Positions 8,070 to 15,447 are shown, numbered from the stretch's first letter. The stretch: DNA of 19,205 nt from Ruminococcus sp. (GCF_024684275.1 NZ_JAIKXF010000072.1:1-19205), one strand, 5' to 3'. Program-made: numbers and translations. The notes: a model not told the origin generated them from the letters alone.

Positions 8070-8924
8070 TATCCTTTCCATGTATTCATCAGTGGTGAGA
8101 AGTCCGCTTCTGTTATAGCGGAATATTCCATAAAGGCAGTCGGGCTCACGGGTGATAGTATTCATGCCCTCACGGCAGGTAAGGCTCATCAGTATGCCGC
8201 TGTCACGGAGAACAGGCAGACTTTCTCTGCTCAGAGCTCCGAATGGGTATGCGAATACAGACGGAACTATTCCGCAGTTTTCGTGAAGCTCTGTTTTCAG
8301 AAGTCCTATATCAGCCCTGAGCAACGATGTATAATCCTCAACGCTTTCCTCGGGGAGTCTTGCACAGCCCTGTCTCAGTCCGCTCCGTGAGTGCATATCA
8401 TAGGTATGGCTGCCTATTTCCACACGCCCCGATGAGGCAAGCTCTGAAATATCACCCCATGTGAGATAGGAATATGTGTCAGCATGAGGATCGGCGGCTG
8501 CATAATCGTCGGTATATCTGCCCACAATAGATACAACGGCGCACATATCATACTTTTCGAGAATGGGCAGTGCAACGGAAAGATTATTGTAAAAACCGTC
8601 GTCAAAGGTAATGAGCACAGGCCTTTTCGGCAGCTCTCCCCTTCCTCGGGTATAATCTATGAGCTGCTGTGCGCTGACAGCTGAAAAACCGTGAGTGCTC
8701 AGCCACGAAAGGTCCGAGTCAAGCTGCGAGGGGGCAACTACGTAGTCAGCAGGAGGCTTTTCGCATACGCTGTGGTACATTATCACCGGAAGCATTATGG
8801 GAGCTTCGCGGCTCTTTTCAGCAGCTGCAAGAGAAATACGTGAGCCAATGACAAAGAATCCGATAAGTATCCCGACCTCTATAAACCGCCGAATAAGCTT
8901 ACCGAGCCGCAGACATCTGTACAT
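8049..8924 (-). CDS. Membrane-anchored polysaccharide deacetylase (NodB/CE4 type)
   Basis: 291 aa from ATG at 8924, chosen for the GAGAGGTG ribosome binding site (8931-8938) 6 nt upstream. Residues about 14-35 form a signal anchor or uncleaved signal peptide after a basic N-terminus. The NodB domain shows motif 1, TFDDG (D108, D109), motif 2, H173-TYDM-H178, and motif 3, AYPFG (225-229), so metal site and catalytic aspartate are intact. CE4 enzymes remove N- or O-acetyl groups from peptidoglycan, chitin-like polymers or xylan. This one should act on the outside of the membrane. It is divergent from spoIIP, which favours a peptidoglycan or spore-wall substrate, but that is inference; an acetyl-xylan role is less likely without a dockerin. 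Its stop codon lies in the loop of the convergent operon's terminator. Confidence 0.88.
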   Translation of the reverse strand: MYRCLRLGKLIRRFIEVGILIGFFVIGSRISLAAAEKSREAPIMLPVIMYHSVCEKPPADYVVAPSQLDSDLSWLSTHGFSAVSAQQLIDYTRGRGELPKRPVLITFDDGFYNNLSVALPILEKYDMCAVVSIVGRYTDDYAAADPHADTYSYLTWGDISELASSGRVEIGSHTYDMHSRSGLRQGCARLPEESVEDYTSLLRADIGLLKTELHENCGIVPSVFAYPFGALSRESLPVLRDSGILMSLTCREGMNTITREPDCLYGIFRYNRSGLLTTDEYMERITKELPE

Positions 8925-9043
8925 GAATATCACCTCTCTGCATAATATTACGAAAAAGTTCAAAAAATAACAGAGCCCTGCGGACATACTCGGGCAGTGA
9001 GCAGAATATACTTATCTCAGATGAAAAAAAGTGAGGTGAGTGT

Positions 9044-10204
9044 ATGAAACGCCACAAGCACAGAAGAAAAAACGGTACCCTGCGGTGCATAGCGGCAGTA
9101 ATGGTGCCTGTTGCGGCGGCAGCGGCATTTCACGGAGCATTCGGCGTAAAGGACAGTCTCATTTCGTCAGATGTGCTGATGAGCCATACGAAAAGAGCTG
9201 AAGCTCCGCTAAAAGCAGACAGCGAGACTATCAGCAGGATAATCCGCGAAGACGAGCTGCTTGAGGGGAAGATGATATTGTCCGAGGGCTATGGTATCTG
9301 CGATGAAAAGGCTGAGAATCAGGAATATCTGCGTTTGCCCGATCCGCGGGATACCCGTGCCGATGACGCCGGCGCTAAGCCATATCCTAAGAGCTGGGGC
9401 AGCGACGGTGAGATAATACGTACTTCCTACGGTGAATACAGCGGCAATGCCTTTTTTGACCTTGAAGGCGGCGGACAGGTCAACAACAAAACAGATATTC
9501 CCAATGAGCTTCTTATGCAGGAGAGCCAATACCTCCCCAATTTTACAATAAAAGATACTGACGAGCCCCTGGTTCTGATATATCACACACATACCACCGA
9601 AAGCTTTGAGCCCTATGTGCGCGACAGCTATGATACGTCATTCAACTACAGGACTACCGATCCTACGAAAAACGCAGTCATGGTAGGTGACGCCATACAG
9701 GCAGAGCTGGAGGAACAGGGCATAGGTGTTATCCACGCCCGTGAGATACACGATTATCCCTCATATAACGGCTCATACAGCAGAAGCCGTGATACTATCA
9801 TTCCCATATTAGAGCAGTACCCCAGTATCAAAGTGGTCCTCGATATACACAGGGACGCTATCGGCGGCGACGGCGTGGCTTATCAGCCCTTTATCGAAGT
9901 GGACGGTAAGGAAGCCGCTCAGATTATGATAATATCGGGCTGTGATGACGGTACCCTCGGTATGCCGAATTATATGGAGAATTTCCACTTTGCCTGTGCT
10001 CTGCAAAGCAAGCTGGAGTCCGACCACAAAGGCTTTACCCGTCCTATATTATTTGACTACAGGCATTACAATCAGGATCTCACTAACGGCAGTCTTCTCA
10101 TAGAGGTGGGCTCTCACGGGAATACTCTCGGACAGGTACAGTTTTCAGGGCAGCTTTTCGGCAGGTCTCTGGGACAGCTTCTTAATTCCATGAAAAGGAG
10201 ATAA
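9044..10204 (+). CDS. spoIIP: Stage II sporulation protein P, N-acetylmuramoyl-L-alanine amidase
   Basis: 386 aa from ATG at 9044 after GTGAGGTGAG. A basic N-terminus (KRHKHRRK) precedes a membrane segment at about residues 14-33. A variable, probably extended region follows. The amidase domain covers about residues 175-386: YHTHTTESF gives H181, H183 and E186, DIHRD gives H269, and LIEVGSHGNT gives E354, matching the SpoIIP zinc and catalytic positions. In sporulating Firmicutes SpoIIP works with SpoIID and SpoIIM to degrade septal peptidoglycan and drive engulfment. Neither partner is in this window. The gene is followed after one base by a small secreted or membrane protein. The promoter was not identified with confidence; a sporulation-sigma promoter would be expected. 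Confidence 0.94.
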   Translation: MKRHKHRRKNGTLRCIAAVMVPVAAAAAFHGAFGVKDSLISSDVLMSHTKRAEAPLKADSETISRIIREDELLEGKMILSEGYGICDEKAENQEYLRLPDPRDTRADDAGAKPYPKSWGSDGEIIRTSYGEYSGNAFFDLEGGGQVNNKTDIPNELLMQESQYLPNFTIKDTDEPLVLIYHTHTTESFEPYVRDSYDTSFNYRTTDPTKNAVMVGDAIQAELEEQGIGVIHAREIHDYPSYNGSYSRSRDTIIPILEQYPSIKVVLDIHRDAIGGDGVAYQPFIEVDGKEAAQIMIISGCDDGTLGMPNYMENFHFACALQSKLESDHKGFTRPILFDYRHYNQDLTNGSLLIEVGSHGNTLGQVQFSGQLFGRSLGQLLNSMKRR

Positions 10205-10205
10205 T

Positions 10206-10505
10206 ATGCGCAGAAAAAATAAAAATACCGCCCTCAAAGCAGTTTTTTTATATCTGCTTCTGAGCAGCGGCTCATGGATGTTTATAAATTGTTATGCAAA
10301 TTCATACAACAGGCTCAGCGGTGACGATATACGTCCTGCAGGAGCAGTTATACGAGGCGGACGAGCCTCAGTAGAGCTTCTCGACCACAGCGCCGAATTC
10401 AGCATATCGGGAATAGCTCCCGAAAGCAAGGCTTACTGCGGAGCATATCTTCTCTCACCTGACGAGGTGAGAGCGGCAGCTTATGTCATATCATTATGTA
10501 TATAG
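10206..10505 (+). CDS. Small membrane or secreted protein of unknown function downstream of spoIIP
   Basis: 99 aa from ATG at 10206, with AAAGGAG (10194-10200) 5 nt upstream and inside the end of spoIIP; one base separates the genes, so they are almost certainly co-transcribed. A basic N-terminus (MRRKNKN) is followed by a hydrophobic stretch at about residues 9-29, a signal peptide or anchor. The remaining roughly 70 residues are soluble, with a possible short beta-rich segment (GGRASVELLDHSAEFSISGI). I do not recognise the family. The end of the gene contains a perfect 9-bp hairpin and overlaps the convergent gene by 12 nt. Position suggests an accessory role in engulfment or spore-wall remodelling, but nothing in the sequence proves it. 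Confidence 0.7.
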   Translation: MRRKNKNTALKAVFLYLLLSSGSWMFINCYANSYNRLSGDDIRPAGAVIRGGRASVELLDHSAEFSISGIAPESKAYCGAYLLSPDEVRAAAYVISLCI

Positions 10506-11045
10506 CTTAGACTGCCTTGTATAGTAGAATGTGTTTAGCTCACCTGTATATATAAGGTCAGCTCCCGGGAAGCTTCTGAAATCATCAGGCTTATAAAGGC
10601 TGAATGCTTTTTCCAGAGGTATTCCTATCTTATCCATTGTATAGGCTACAAACTGCGAACAGACGAAGCTTCGCTCGCGCTTCCATTCAATATTGAAATA
10701 GACTGCGAGCAGCCCCAGAAGATTATAGGAATACACCTTGCGGTATTCCGAAAAATGGTGGATTATTTTGTTATAAGCTTCTTTTTGTTCGGCAGTAACG
10801 CTGATACGGTATATTTCACATGGAATATTGCGATACTGTCCAAGTGTACCCTGTCCGACAACTTCCTTATTAAATGTAGCAGGCAGCGGAAAAGGACGAT
10901 ATGTACGGCAGAAGCTGTACATTTCAGAAAGTTCTATATCGCCTGAAAGAGAAACGTGATTATAAGGCTTTTTTGTGAAAAATTTGAAGAACCTTGCAGG
11001 CCTTGTGCCTGTTTGCGCAACTATCAAATAAATATAGTTCCCCAA
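10494..11045 (-). CDS. Putative permuted NlpC/P60-like (YiiX-type papain-like) hydrolase
   Basis: 183 aa if translation starts at TTG 11045, the choice set by TTAGGAGGGA (11051-11060) seven bases upstream; no ATG or GTG is as well placed. The N-terminus lacks a clear signal peptide. Residues 27-46 (PYNHVSLSGDIELSEMYSFC) contain a probable catalytic His (H30), and residues 126-138 (SFVCSQFVAYTMD) a probable nucleophile, C129. The order His before Cys is that of the circularly permuted papain-like group (YiiX/YaeF-type), the reverse of ordinary NlpC/P60 peptidases. Members cleave or transfer acyl groups on peptides or lipids; substrate unknown. It is a single-gene unit with its own promoter, converging on the spoIIP operon. 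The family call is moderate and rests on motif order only. Confidence 0.6.
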   Translation of the reverse strand: MGNYIYLIVAQTGTRPARFFKFFTKKPYNHVSLSGDIELSEMYSFCRTYRPFPLPATFNKEVVGQGTLGQYRNIPCEIYRISVTAEQKEAYNKIIHHFSEYRKVYSYNLLGLLAVYFNIEWKRERSFVCSQFVAYTMDKIGIPLEKAFSLYKPDDFRSFPGADLIYTGELNTFYYTRQSKLYT

Positions 11046-11073
11046 AACGTTCCCTCCTAATTTATTTTTTATA

Positions 11074-11102
11074 ATTATATCACAAACGCTTGCAAATTTC
11101 AA
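11074..11102 (-). promoter_or_regulatory. Promoter of the papain-like hydrolase gene
   Basis: On the minus strand, TTGAAA (11097-11102), a 17-nt spacer and a perfect TATAAT (11074-11079). The -35 box is immediately adjacent to the -35 box of the divergent tRNA promoter. Confidence 0.75.
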
Positions 11103-11118
11103 GAGTTTTTGATATAAT
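11090..11118 (+). promoter_or_regulatory. Promoter of the tRNA-Arg gene
   Basis: TTGCAA (11090-11095), a 17-nt spacer and a perfect TATAAT (11113-11118). Transcription would start near 11125, about 14 nt before the mature tRNA end. Confidence 0.75.
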
Positions 11119-11138
11119 AATATAGTCATATTCTATTT

Positions 11139-11210
11139 GCGCCTGTAGCTCAGTGGATAGAGCATCCGCCTCCGACGCGGTGTGCGCTGGTTCGATCCCA
11201 GTCAGGCGTA
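11139..11210 (+). tRNA. tRNA-Arg (anticodon CCG)
   Basis: The 72-nt cloverleaf folds fully. The acceptor stem GCGCCTG/CAGGCGT has one G-T pair at its end. The D-arm is GCTC-AGTGGATA-GAGC. The anticodon arm is TCCGC-CTCCGAC-GCGGT with CCG at 11172-11174, reading CGG codons. The variable loop is 4 nt. The T-arm is GCTGG-TTCGATC-CCAGT, followed by discriminator A. The top pair of the anticodon stem (position 27 to 43) is T-T, a mismatch. CCA is not encoded, so it must be added by nucleotidyltransferase. It stands alone with its own promoter and terminator. Confidence 0.93.
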
Positions 11211-11224
11211 CTGATACAAAGCAC

Positions 11225-11262
11225 GATGCCCGACATAAAGTCGGGCATCATTTCTTTATTTT
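11225..11262 (+). terminator. Terminator of the tRNA-Arg gene
   Basis: GATGCCCGAC (11225-11234) pairs perfectly with GTCGGGCATC (11240-11249) around ATAAA, followed by ATTTCTTTATTTT. The same stem lies 30 nt beyond the stop codon of the convergent ComEA-like gene and may help end that transcript too, although the T-run there is poor. Confidence 0.9.
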
Positions 11263-11278
11263 CCGGACTTTGCAGCCT

Positions 11279-12028
11279 TTATATCGTTATATAGTCCATG
11301 ATCTCAGCGACATCGCTTCGGGAAAGTCCTTCTATGAGCAGAAGCTCATATTCATTTTGGAATCCGCCTGTCCGCTCTCTGAAATCGATAATCCTGCCGG
11401 CAGTATCTTCGTCCACATGAGGCAGCAGCATAAGGATATCACGCTCTGCTGTATTGATATTTATGGGAGCAAGCTCTTCCAACGTCGGAACGTGCTCCGT
11501 TGTATCCTGTTCAGTCTCGGGAATATCGCTTATATCAGTTTCGTCTTCGGGTTCGTCATAAACAGGCTCTAAGACGTATATGTGTTCGCGTATATCAGCG
11601 AAAATATTCTCGCCTATACCTTTGACGTTCATTATCTCCTCAATATTTCTGAAACCGCCGCAGCTTTCACGGTAGCTTATTATCTCCTGTGCAAGTACCG
11701 TGCCGATACCTTTCAGCTTTGCAAGCTCGTCTGCGTCAGCGGAATTGATATCGATCCTGACATATTCAGCAGAAGTCGGGACAGCCGTGGTTTTGGTTTT
11801 ATGAGAAGTGGTCCTGCTTGCTGTTGTTCTGATCTTTGATGTGACTGCCGATGATGTATTTCGTGTAAAATCTGTGGGCATAACCTCTGTTTTGGGTATT
11901 ATCGTTACAGTATTTCTTGTATTTTCGGTCTTATCCGCGGTATGAAAAAAGAATACAGCAGCACCGATAACTGCGGCTGACATAATAAAGAATAGCAGGT
12001 ATTTTCTTATGGGATCATCTTTTTTCAA
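11279..12028 (-). CDS. ComEA-like membrane protein with two helix-hairpin-helix regions
   Basis: 249 aa from TTG at 12028; AGAGGTGG sits 5 nt upstream, whereas the ATG giving a longer frame (12082) has no comparable site. Residues 10-28 form one membrane helix. A Thr/Ser/Lys-rich linker covers about 35-87. Residues 91-152 form a ComEA-type tandem HhH domain (INSADADELAKLKGIG, GGFRNIEEIMNVKGIG). An acidic linker (about 153-187) precedes a second HhH pair at 188-249 (ININTAERDILMLLPHVD, GGFQNEYELLLIEGLS). The second copy lacks both GIG hairpins. ComEA binds incoming DNA in transformation; Gram-positive ComEA normally has an SLBB domain before a single HhH domain, absent here. No comEC is in view. 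The role may be DNA binding at the outer membrane face or an unrelated envelope function. Confidence 0.8.
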   Translation of the reverse strand: MKKDDPIRKYLLFFIMSAAVIGAAVFFFHTADKTENTRNTVTIIPKTEVMPTDFTRNTSSAVTSKIRTTASRTTSHKTKTTAVPTSAEYVRIDINSADADELAKLKGIGTVLAQEIISYRESCGGFRNIEEIMNVKGIGENIFADIREHIYVLEPVYDEPEDETDISDIPETEQDTTEHVPTLEELAPININTAERDILMLLPHVDEDTAGRIIDFRERTGGFQNEYELLLIEGLSRSDVAEIMDYITI

Positions 12029-12140
12029 GGATACCACCTCTTTTATACCGCAAACATGGTATGATACTGACCATTGCCACACCGAAAGAAGCTATAGCGA
12101 ATCCGCCGCCGTTGATATATCAGTTATTTCAGCTTGTAAT

Positions 12141-13088
12141 TTACAAGCTTGTCTCCCAGTTCCAGTTGCGCACCTCAAGCTCCTCAAGATTATATGGAGT
12201 TTTCTGGTAAACGCAGTAATTCAGCCAGTTCGAGAACATAAGGTTCGCAGTGCATCTCCACGAAAATACAGGCATATTATTCGGATCGTCATTTGGGAAA
12301 TAATTATATGGTATCTGAATATCTATACCCTTTTCCACATCTCTCCTGTACTCGTTGGCGATAGTATCCCTATCGTACTCGGAATGACCTGTAATGAAGT
12401 ACTGTCTGCCGTTTTTATTGGCAATTATGTGAACTCCCGACATTTCGGACGAGGTCAGTATCTCCAGCTGCGGTATACGCTCTATATCCTCTCTGCGTAC
12501 CTCTGTATTGCGCGAATGAGGCACATAGAAAATATCATCAAAGCCTCTGAGGAGCTGACAGTTGCTTACCTCTGCCCTGTGGGGGAATATCCCGAACATC
12601 TTATGATCAAGAGTATATTTAGGAATACCATAATGATAGTAAAGTCCTGCCTGAGCAGCCCAGCAGATATAGATAGTGGAGAATACGTGAGTCTTTGACC
12701 ACTCCATGATATTGGTTATTTCCTTCCAGTAATCCACCTGCTCAAAGTCAAGGAGCTCTACAGGAGCACCTGTGATTATCATACCGTCATATCGGTTGTC
12801 GCATATCTCATCAAAGGTCTTGTAAAATGAAGCCAGATGATGACTTGACGTATTTCTGGAAACATGAGAAGCCATTTGCAGAAGCTCTACGTCCACCTGA
12901 AGCGGCGTATTACTGAGCAGTCTCATGAGCTGGCTCTCTGTTTCTATCTTTTTGGGCATTATATTGAGTATAATGACCTTGAGCGGACGGATATCCTGAT
13001 GCTCCGCCCTTTCCCTGGACATTACGAAGATATTTTCTTCTCCGAGAGTCTTGAATGCTGGCAGTTCGGACGAGATCCTTATCGGCAT
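12141..13088 (-). CDS. metA: Homoserine O-acetyltransferase (MetA family)
   Basis: 315 aa from ATG at 13088 after AAGGAAGGA; E. coli MetA has 309. The protein carries out the first committed step of methionine synthesis, acylating homoserine in the cytoplasm. The catalytic residues match E. coli numbering: K46 (MPKKIETE), C142 ([17 protein letters not shown]), H235 and E237 (TGHSEYD). Position 111 is Glu (GAPVELL); in this family Glu111 goes with acetyl-CoA and Gly111 with succinyl-CoA, so acetyl-CoA is the predicted donor. It is the last gene of a long minus-strand operon, 15 nt after an unknown 128-aa gene. No SAM or T-box leader is visible directly upstream because the upstream gene abuts it. 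Confidence 0.95.
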   Translation of the reverse strand: MPIRISSELPAFKTLGEENIFVMSRERAEHQDIRPLKVIILNIMPKKIETESQLMRLLSNTPLQVDVELLQMASHVSRNTSSHHLASFYKTFDEICDNRYDGMIITGAPVELLDFEQVDYWKEITNIMEWSKTHVFSTIYICWAAQAGLYYHYGIPKYTLDHKMFGIFPHRAEVSNCQLLRGFDDIFYVPHSRNTEVRREDIERIPQLEILTSSEMSGVHIIANKNGRQYFITGHSEYDRDTIANEYRRDVEKGIDIQIPYNYFPNDDPNNMPVFSWRCTANLMFSNWLNYCVYQKTPYNLEELEVRNWNWETSL

Positions 13089-13103
13089 TCAAAATCCTTC
13101 CTT

Positions 13104-13490
13104 TCATACATTATCTTTCTTATTTTTACAGCTCTGACAGCCGTTCATGAAGCTGTCGAGGTCACCGCATTGCCTGCTGTCACCGTTTAAAAAACGAAGC
13201 TTTTTGAGATTATCGAATTTACTGTCGTCAGAGAGCTCAAAAAGCATATGCTTTATACCTTTAAGTACGCTTTTGAGCATGACCGAGCGTACCATTCCGT
13301 CACAGAGCATAAGGTCTCCGCCGTCGTCATAGTCATAGACTATGGTCTTTTCAGCACCGTAGGAATAGGCAATAAAGCCGATGACCTCTCCTCTGTCCAG
13401 AGTCTCAGTTATATGCAGCTCAGCGCTGCCTGAACGCTCTGAAAGCTTCTCGTAGCCTACAGTATCGAATCTTTCCTGTATCTCAAGCAT
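13104..13490 (-). CDS. Conserved-looking cytoplasmic protein of unknown function
   Basis: 128 aa from ATG at 13490, one base after the rluB stop and 15 nt before metA, so co-translated. No signal peptide or membrane helix. Residues about 35-82 have an alternating beta/alpha pattern (GEVIGFIAYSYG, TIVYDYDDGGDL, CDGMVRSVMLKSVLKGI), vaguely like the middle of a GNAT fold, but there is no acetyl-CoA loop and I do not claim it. The C-terminus holds C108 and a C118-x-x-C121 pair, with C63 further upstream: a possible metal site. Family not recognised. Confidence 0.75.
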   Translation of the reverse strand: MLEIQERFDTVGYEKLSERSGSAELHITETLDRGEVIGFIAYSYGAEKTIVYDYDDGGDLMLCDGMVRSVMLKSVLKGIKHMLFELSDDSKFDNLKKLRFLNGDSRQCGDLDSFMNGCQSCKNKKDNV

Positions 13491-13491
13491 A

Positions 13492-14223
13492 TTACTTCTC
13501 CTTGCCTATAGCGTTTCGTATTGCACGAAGCTCCTCGGCAGTAAGGTCGCGGTATGTACCGGGCTTCAGCATACCGAGCTTCAGAGGTCCTATACTGATA
13601 CGGCGAAGTCTTGCCACTTCAAGTCCGACAGCCTCACACATCTTACGTATCTGGCGGTTTCTGCCCTCTTTTATAGTTATGAGCAGAACTACCCTGCCCT
13701 CAGCCTTGTCCTTGACAACTACCGTAGCAGGAAGAGTTTTCCTGCCGTCTATCTCCACGCCCTCAGACAGTCTTACAAGCTGGTCGTCGTTTATATCGGG
13801 ACGTACTGTAACACGGTAGGTCTTGGAAATATGTCTGCTCGGGTGCATTATGCTGTTGGCAAATTCGCCATCATTTGTAAAGAGGAGAAGTCCCTCGGAG
13901 TTCCTGTCAAGACGTCCGACAGGATAAACGCGCTCCTCGACATCTTCAAGGAGGTCCATGACGCAGCGTCTGTCAAGCTCGTCGGAAACCGTAGTAACAT
14001 AGCCTCTGGGCTTGTTCATCATAAGGTAAACGAAGCTCCTCTTGCGTGGCATTGCGATACGCTCACCGTCAACGGTTATGATGTCCTTGAAACCGCACTT
14101 GTCACCCAGCTTCACGGGGTGGCCGTTGAGCTTTACCCTGCCCTTTGTTATGAGCTCCTCAGCCTTTCTGCGTGAGCAAACTCCGCAGTCGGCTATCATT
14201 TTCTGAATTCTTATTTTTTCCAC
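13492..14223 (-). CDS. rluB: RsuA/RluB-family 23S or 16S rRNA pseudouridine synthase
   Basis: 243 aa from ATG at 14223, with AAGGATAGGA upstream in the 13-nt gap after the carboxypeptidase gene. Residues 1-50 are an S4 RNA-binding domain (IRIQKMIADCGVCSRRKAEELI). Residues 64-235 are the catalytic domain with GRLDRNSEGLLLFTNDG, where D106 is the catalytic aspartate, and EGRNRQIRKM near the end. The RluB clade makes a pseudouridine in the peptidyl transferase region of 23S rRNA; in Firmicutes this gene regularly sits near scpA/scpB and a D,D-carboxypeptidase, as here. RsuA or RluF specificity cannot be excluded by eye. Confidence 0.92.
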   Translation of the reverse strand: MEKIRIQKMIADCGVCSRRKAEELITKGRVKLNGHPVKLGDKCGFKDIITVDGERIAMPRKRSFVYLMMNKPRGYVTTVSDELDRRCVMDLLEDVEERVYPVGRLDRNSEGLLLFTNDGEFANSIMHPSRHISKTYRVTVRPDINDDQLVRLSEGVEIDGRKTLPATVVVKDKAEGRVVLLITIKEGRNRQIRKMCEAVGLEVARLRRISIGPLKLGMLKPGTYRDLTAEELRAIRNAIGKEK

Positions 14224-14236
14224 TGTTATCCTATCC

Positions 14237-15388
14237 TTAAAGGGAGAAAAATCTCCCGAGATTTTCTTTTATCTTCGCAAGCAGACCTTTTCTGCCTGCG
14301 GACTTATTATTTTCAACACTGATGTCCTCAGCGGCATAAAGAGGAACTGTCTCAACCTCACGCCCCATATAGCTTATACGAAGCTTTCCTGCATCATCTC
14401 CTGCAATTACAGGAGCATACAGGAAAGGCTGACCTATGACCGTAAATCCAAAGTCACTGAGGTCACCTGCCGCTGTGGTCACGGAAACAGCAGTCTTTTC
14501 GGGTGTAAGATGAAGCTTTTCACTGCTCCCTCCCACTATATCCGCAGAAATATCCTCCGGAAGTCTGACCTCCAAAGTTCTCGCCGTCTGAAAGCTGTAA
14601 TCGTATAGGGCGATATGATCGTTCCAGTCATTGCGGTCATTGAGCGTCACGCAGATAAGGTCTATTCCGCCGCGCTCACAGGCAGACACCAGACATCGCC
14701 CTGCTTCGTCGGTAAAGCCTGTTTTTACGCCGTAGACTCCGTCATACATGGTCAGCAGCTTATTGGTGTTTTTCAGCCACCGCTCATATGGCGGATCGCC
14801 GAACCTCAGCTTCAGACTTGTCTGTGAGCATATCTCGCGGAAAATATCGTTTTTCAGCGCTTCACGGGCAAGAAGTGCCATATCCGCAGCTGATGAGCCG
14901 TGTCCCTCGCCCTCAAGTCCAGAGGGGGTGACGAAATAGGTCTTGGAAAGTCCCATTTCGCGGGCACGTTCATTCATGAGCTCCGCAAATTTCTCAATGC
15001 TTCCCGATATTTTCACTGCCGCTGCATTTGCAGCGTCGTTTCCCGACGGCAGCAGCATACCGCAGCACAGAGCGTACTTTGTAACGGTGTCTCCCTCACG
15101 GAGCCCCATAGAAGAACCCTCGACCTTTATTGCTTCGCTGTCCACGGTAAATTCATCATATAGTCCGCCGCTTTCAAGGCAAAGCAGAGTCGTCATTATC
15201 TTTGTGGTGCTTGCCATAGGGAGTTTCTCAGCTGCATTGTGAGCGTAGATGACCTCGCCTGTATCAGCAGAGATGACCACTGCCGCCTTTGCCGATATTT
15301 CGGGAGGTTCAGCTCCAAAGGCAGTAGTGCCGCATATATTGCTGAAAACGATGATAAATGACGAAAAAACTGCAACAGACCTTTTCAC
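14237..15388 (-). CDS. D-alanyl-D-alanine carboxypeptidase (PBP5/DacF type)
   Basis: 383 aa from GTG at 15388, chosen because GGAGG (15396-15400) sits 7 nt upstream; an upstream ATG at 15406 would overlap that site. Residues 1-26 are a signal peptide. The peptidase S11 domain has all three motifs: S60-TT-K63, S115-G-N117 and K222-T-G224. A PBP5 C-terminal beta domain follows at about 265-350. The extreme C-terminus (GLLAKIKENLGRFFSL) is an amphipathic helix typical of membrane-anchored low-molecular-weight PBPs. It trims the terminal D-Ala from peptidoglycan stem peptides. Its position between ytfJ-like and rluB-like genes is like B. subtilis dacB/dacF-type clusters, so a sporulation role is plausible but not shown. 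Confidence 0.93.
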   Translation of the reverse strand: MKRSVAVFSSFIIVFSNICGTTAFGAEPPEISAKAAVVISADTGEVIYAHNAAEKLPMASTTKIMTTLLCLESGGLYDEFTVDSEAIKVEGSSMGLREGDTVTKYALCCGMLLPSGNDAANAAAVKISGSIEKFAELMNERAREMGLSKTYFVTPSGLEGEGHGSSAADMALLAREALKNDIFREICSQTSLKLRFGDPPYERWLKNTNKLLTMYDGVYGVKTGFTDEAGRCLVSACERGGIDLICVTLNDRNDWNDHIALYDYSFQTARTLEVRLPEDISADIVGGSSEKLHLTPEKTAVSVTTAAGDLSDFGFTVIGQPFLYAPVIAGDDAGKLRISYMGREVETVPLYAAEDISVENNKSAGRKGLLAKIKENLGRFFSL

Positions 15389-15447
15389 AGGCACACCTCC
15401 GCACAAAAGCTATGCTAAAGGATATGCCGATATATCAAGTTTTATTC

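Noticed and set aside
8925..9043. Search for sporulation-sigma promoters between the deacetylase gene and spoIIP
   Set aside because: Partial matches to sigma-E/sigma-F type boxes (for example CATACT near 8985) have no well-spaced partner, so no promoter is called.
12016..12120. Short hydrophobic open frame (about 34 codons, minus strand) between metA and the ComEA-like gene
   Set aside because: It has no start codon with a ribosome binding site and overlaps the ComEA-like start; probably chance.
12131..12149. Perfect palindrome AGCTTGTAA-T-TTACAAGCT covering the metA stop codon
   Set aside because: No T-run follows on the minus strand, and a hairpin would need a 7-nt loop leaving only 6 bp, so it is not a convincing terminator; an operator is possible but has no support.
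12009..12698. 229-codon plus-strand frame opposite metA
   Set aside because: Lies antisense to a clearly real gene with all catalytic residues, lacks a ribosome binding site, and its product is not protein-like.
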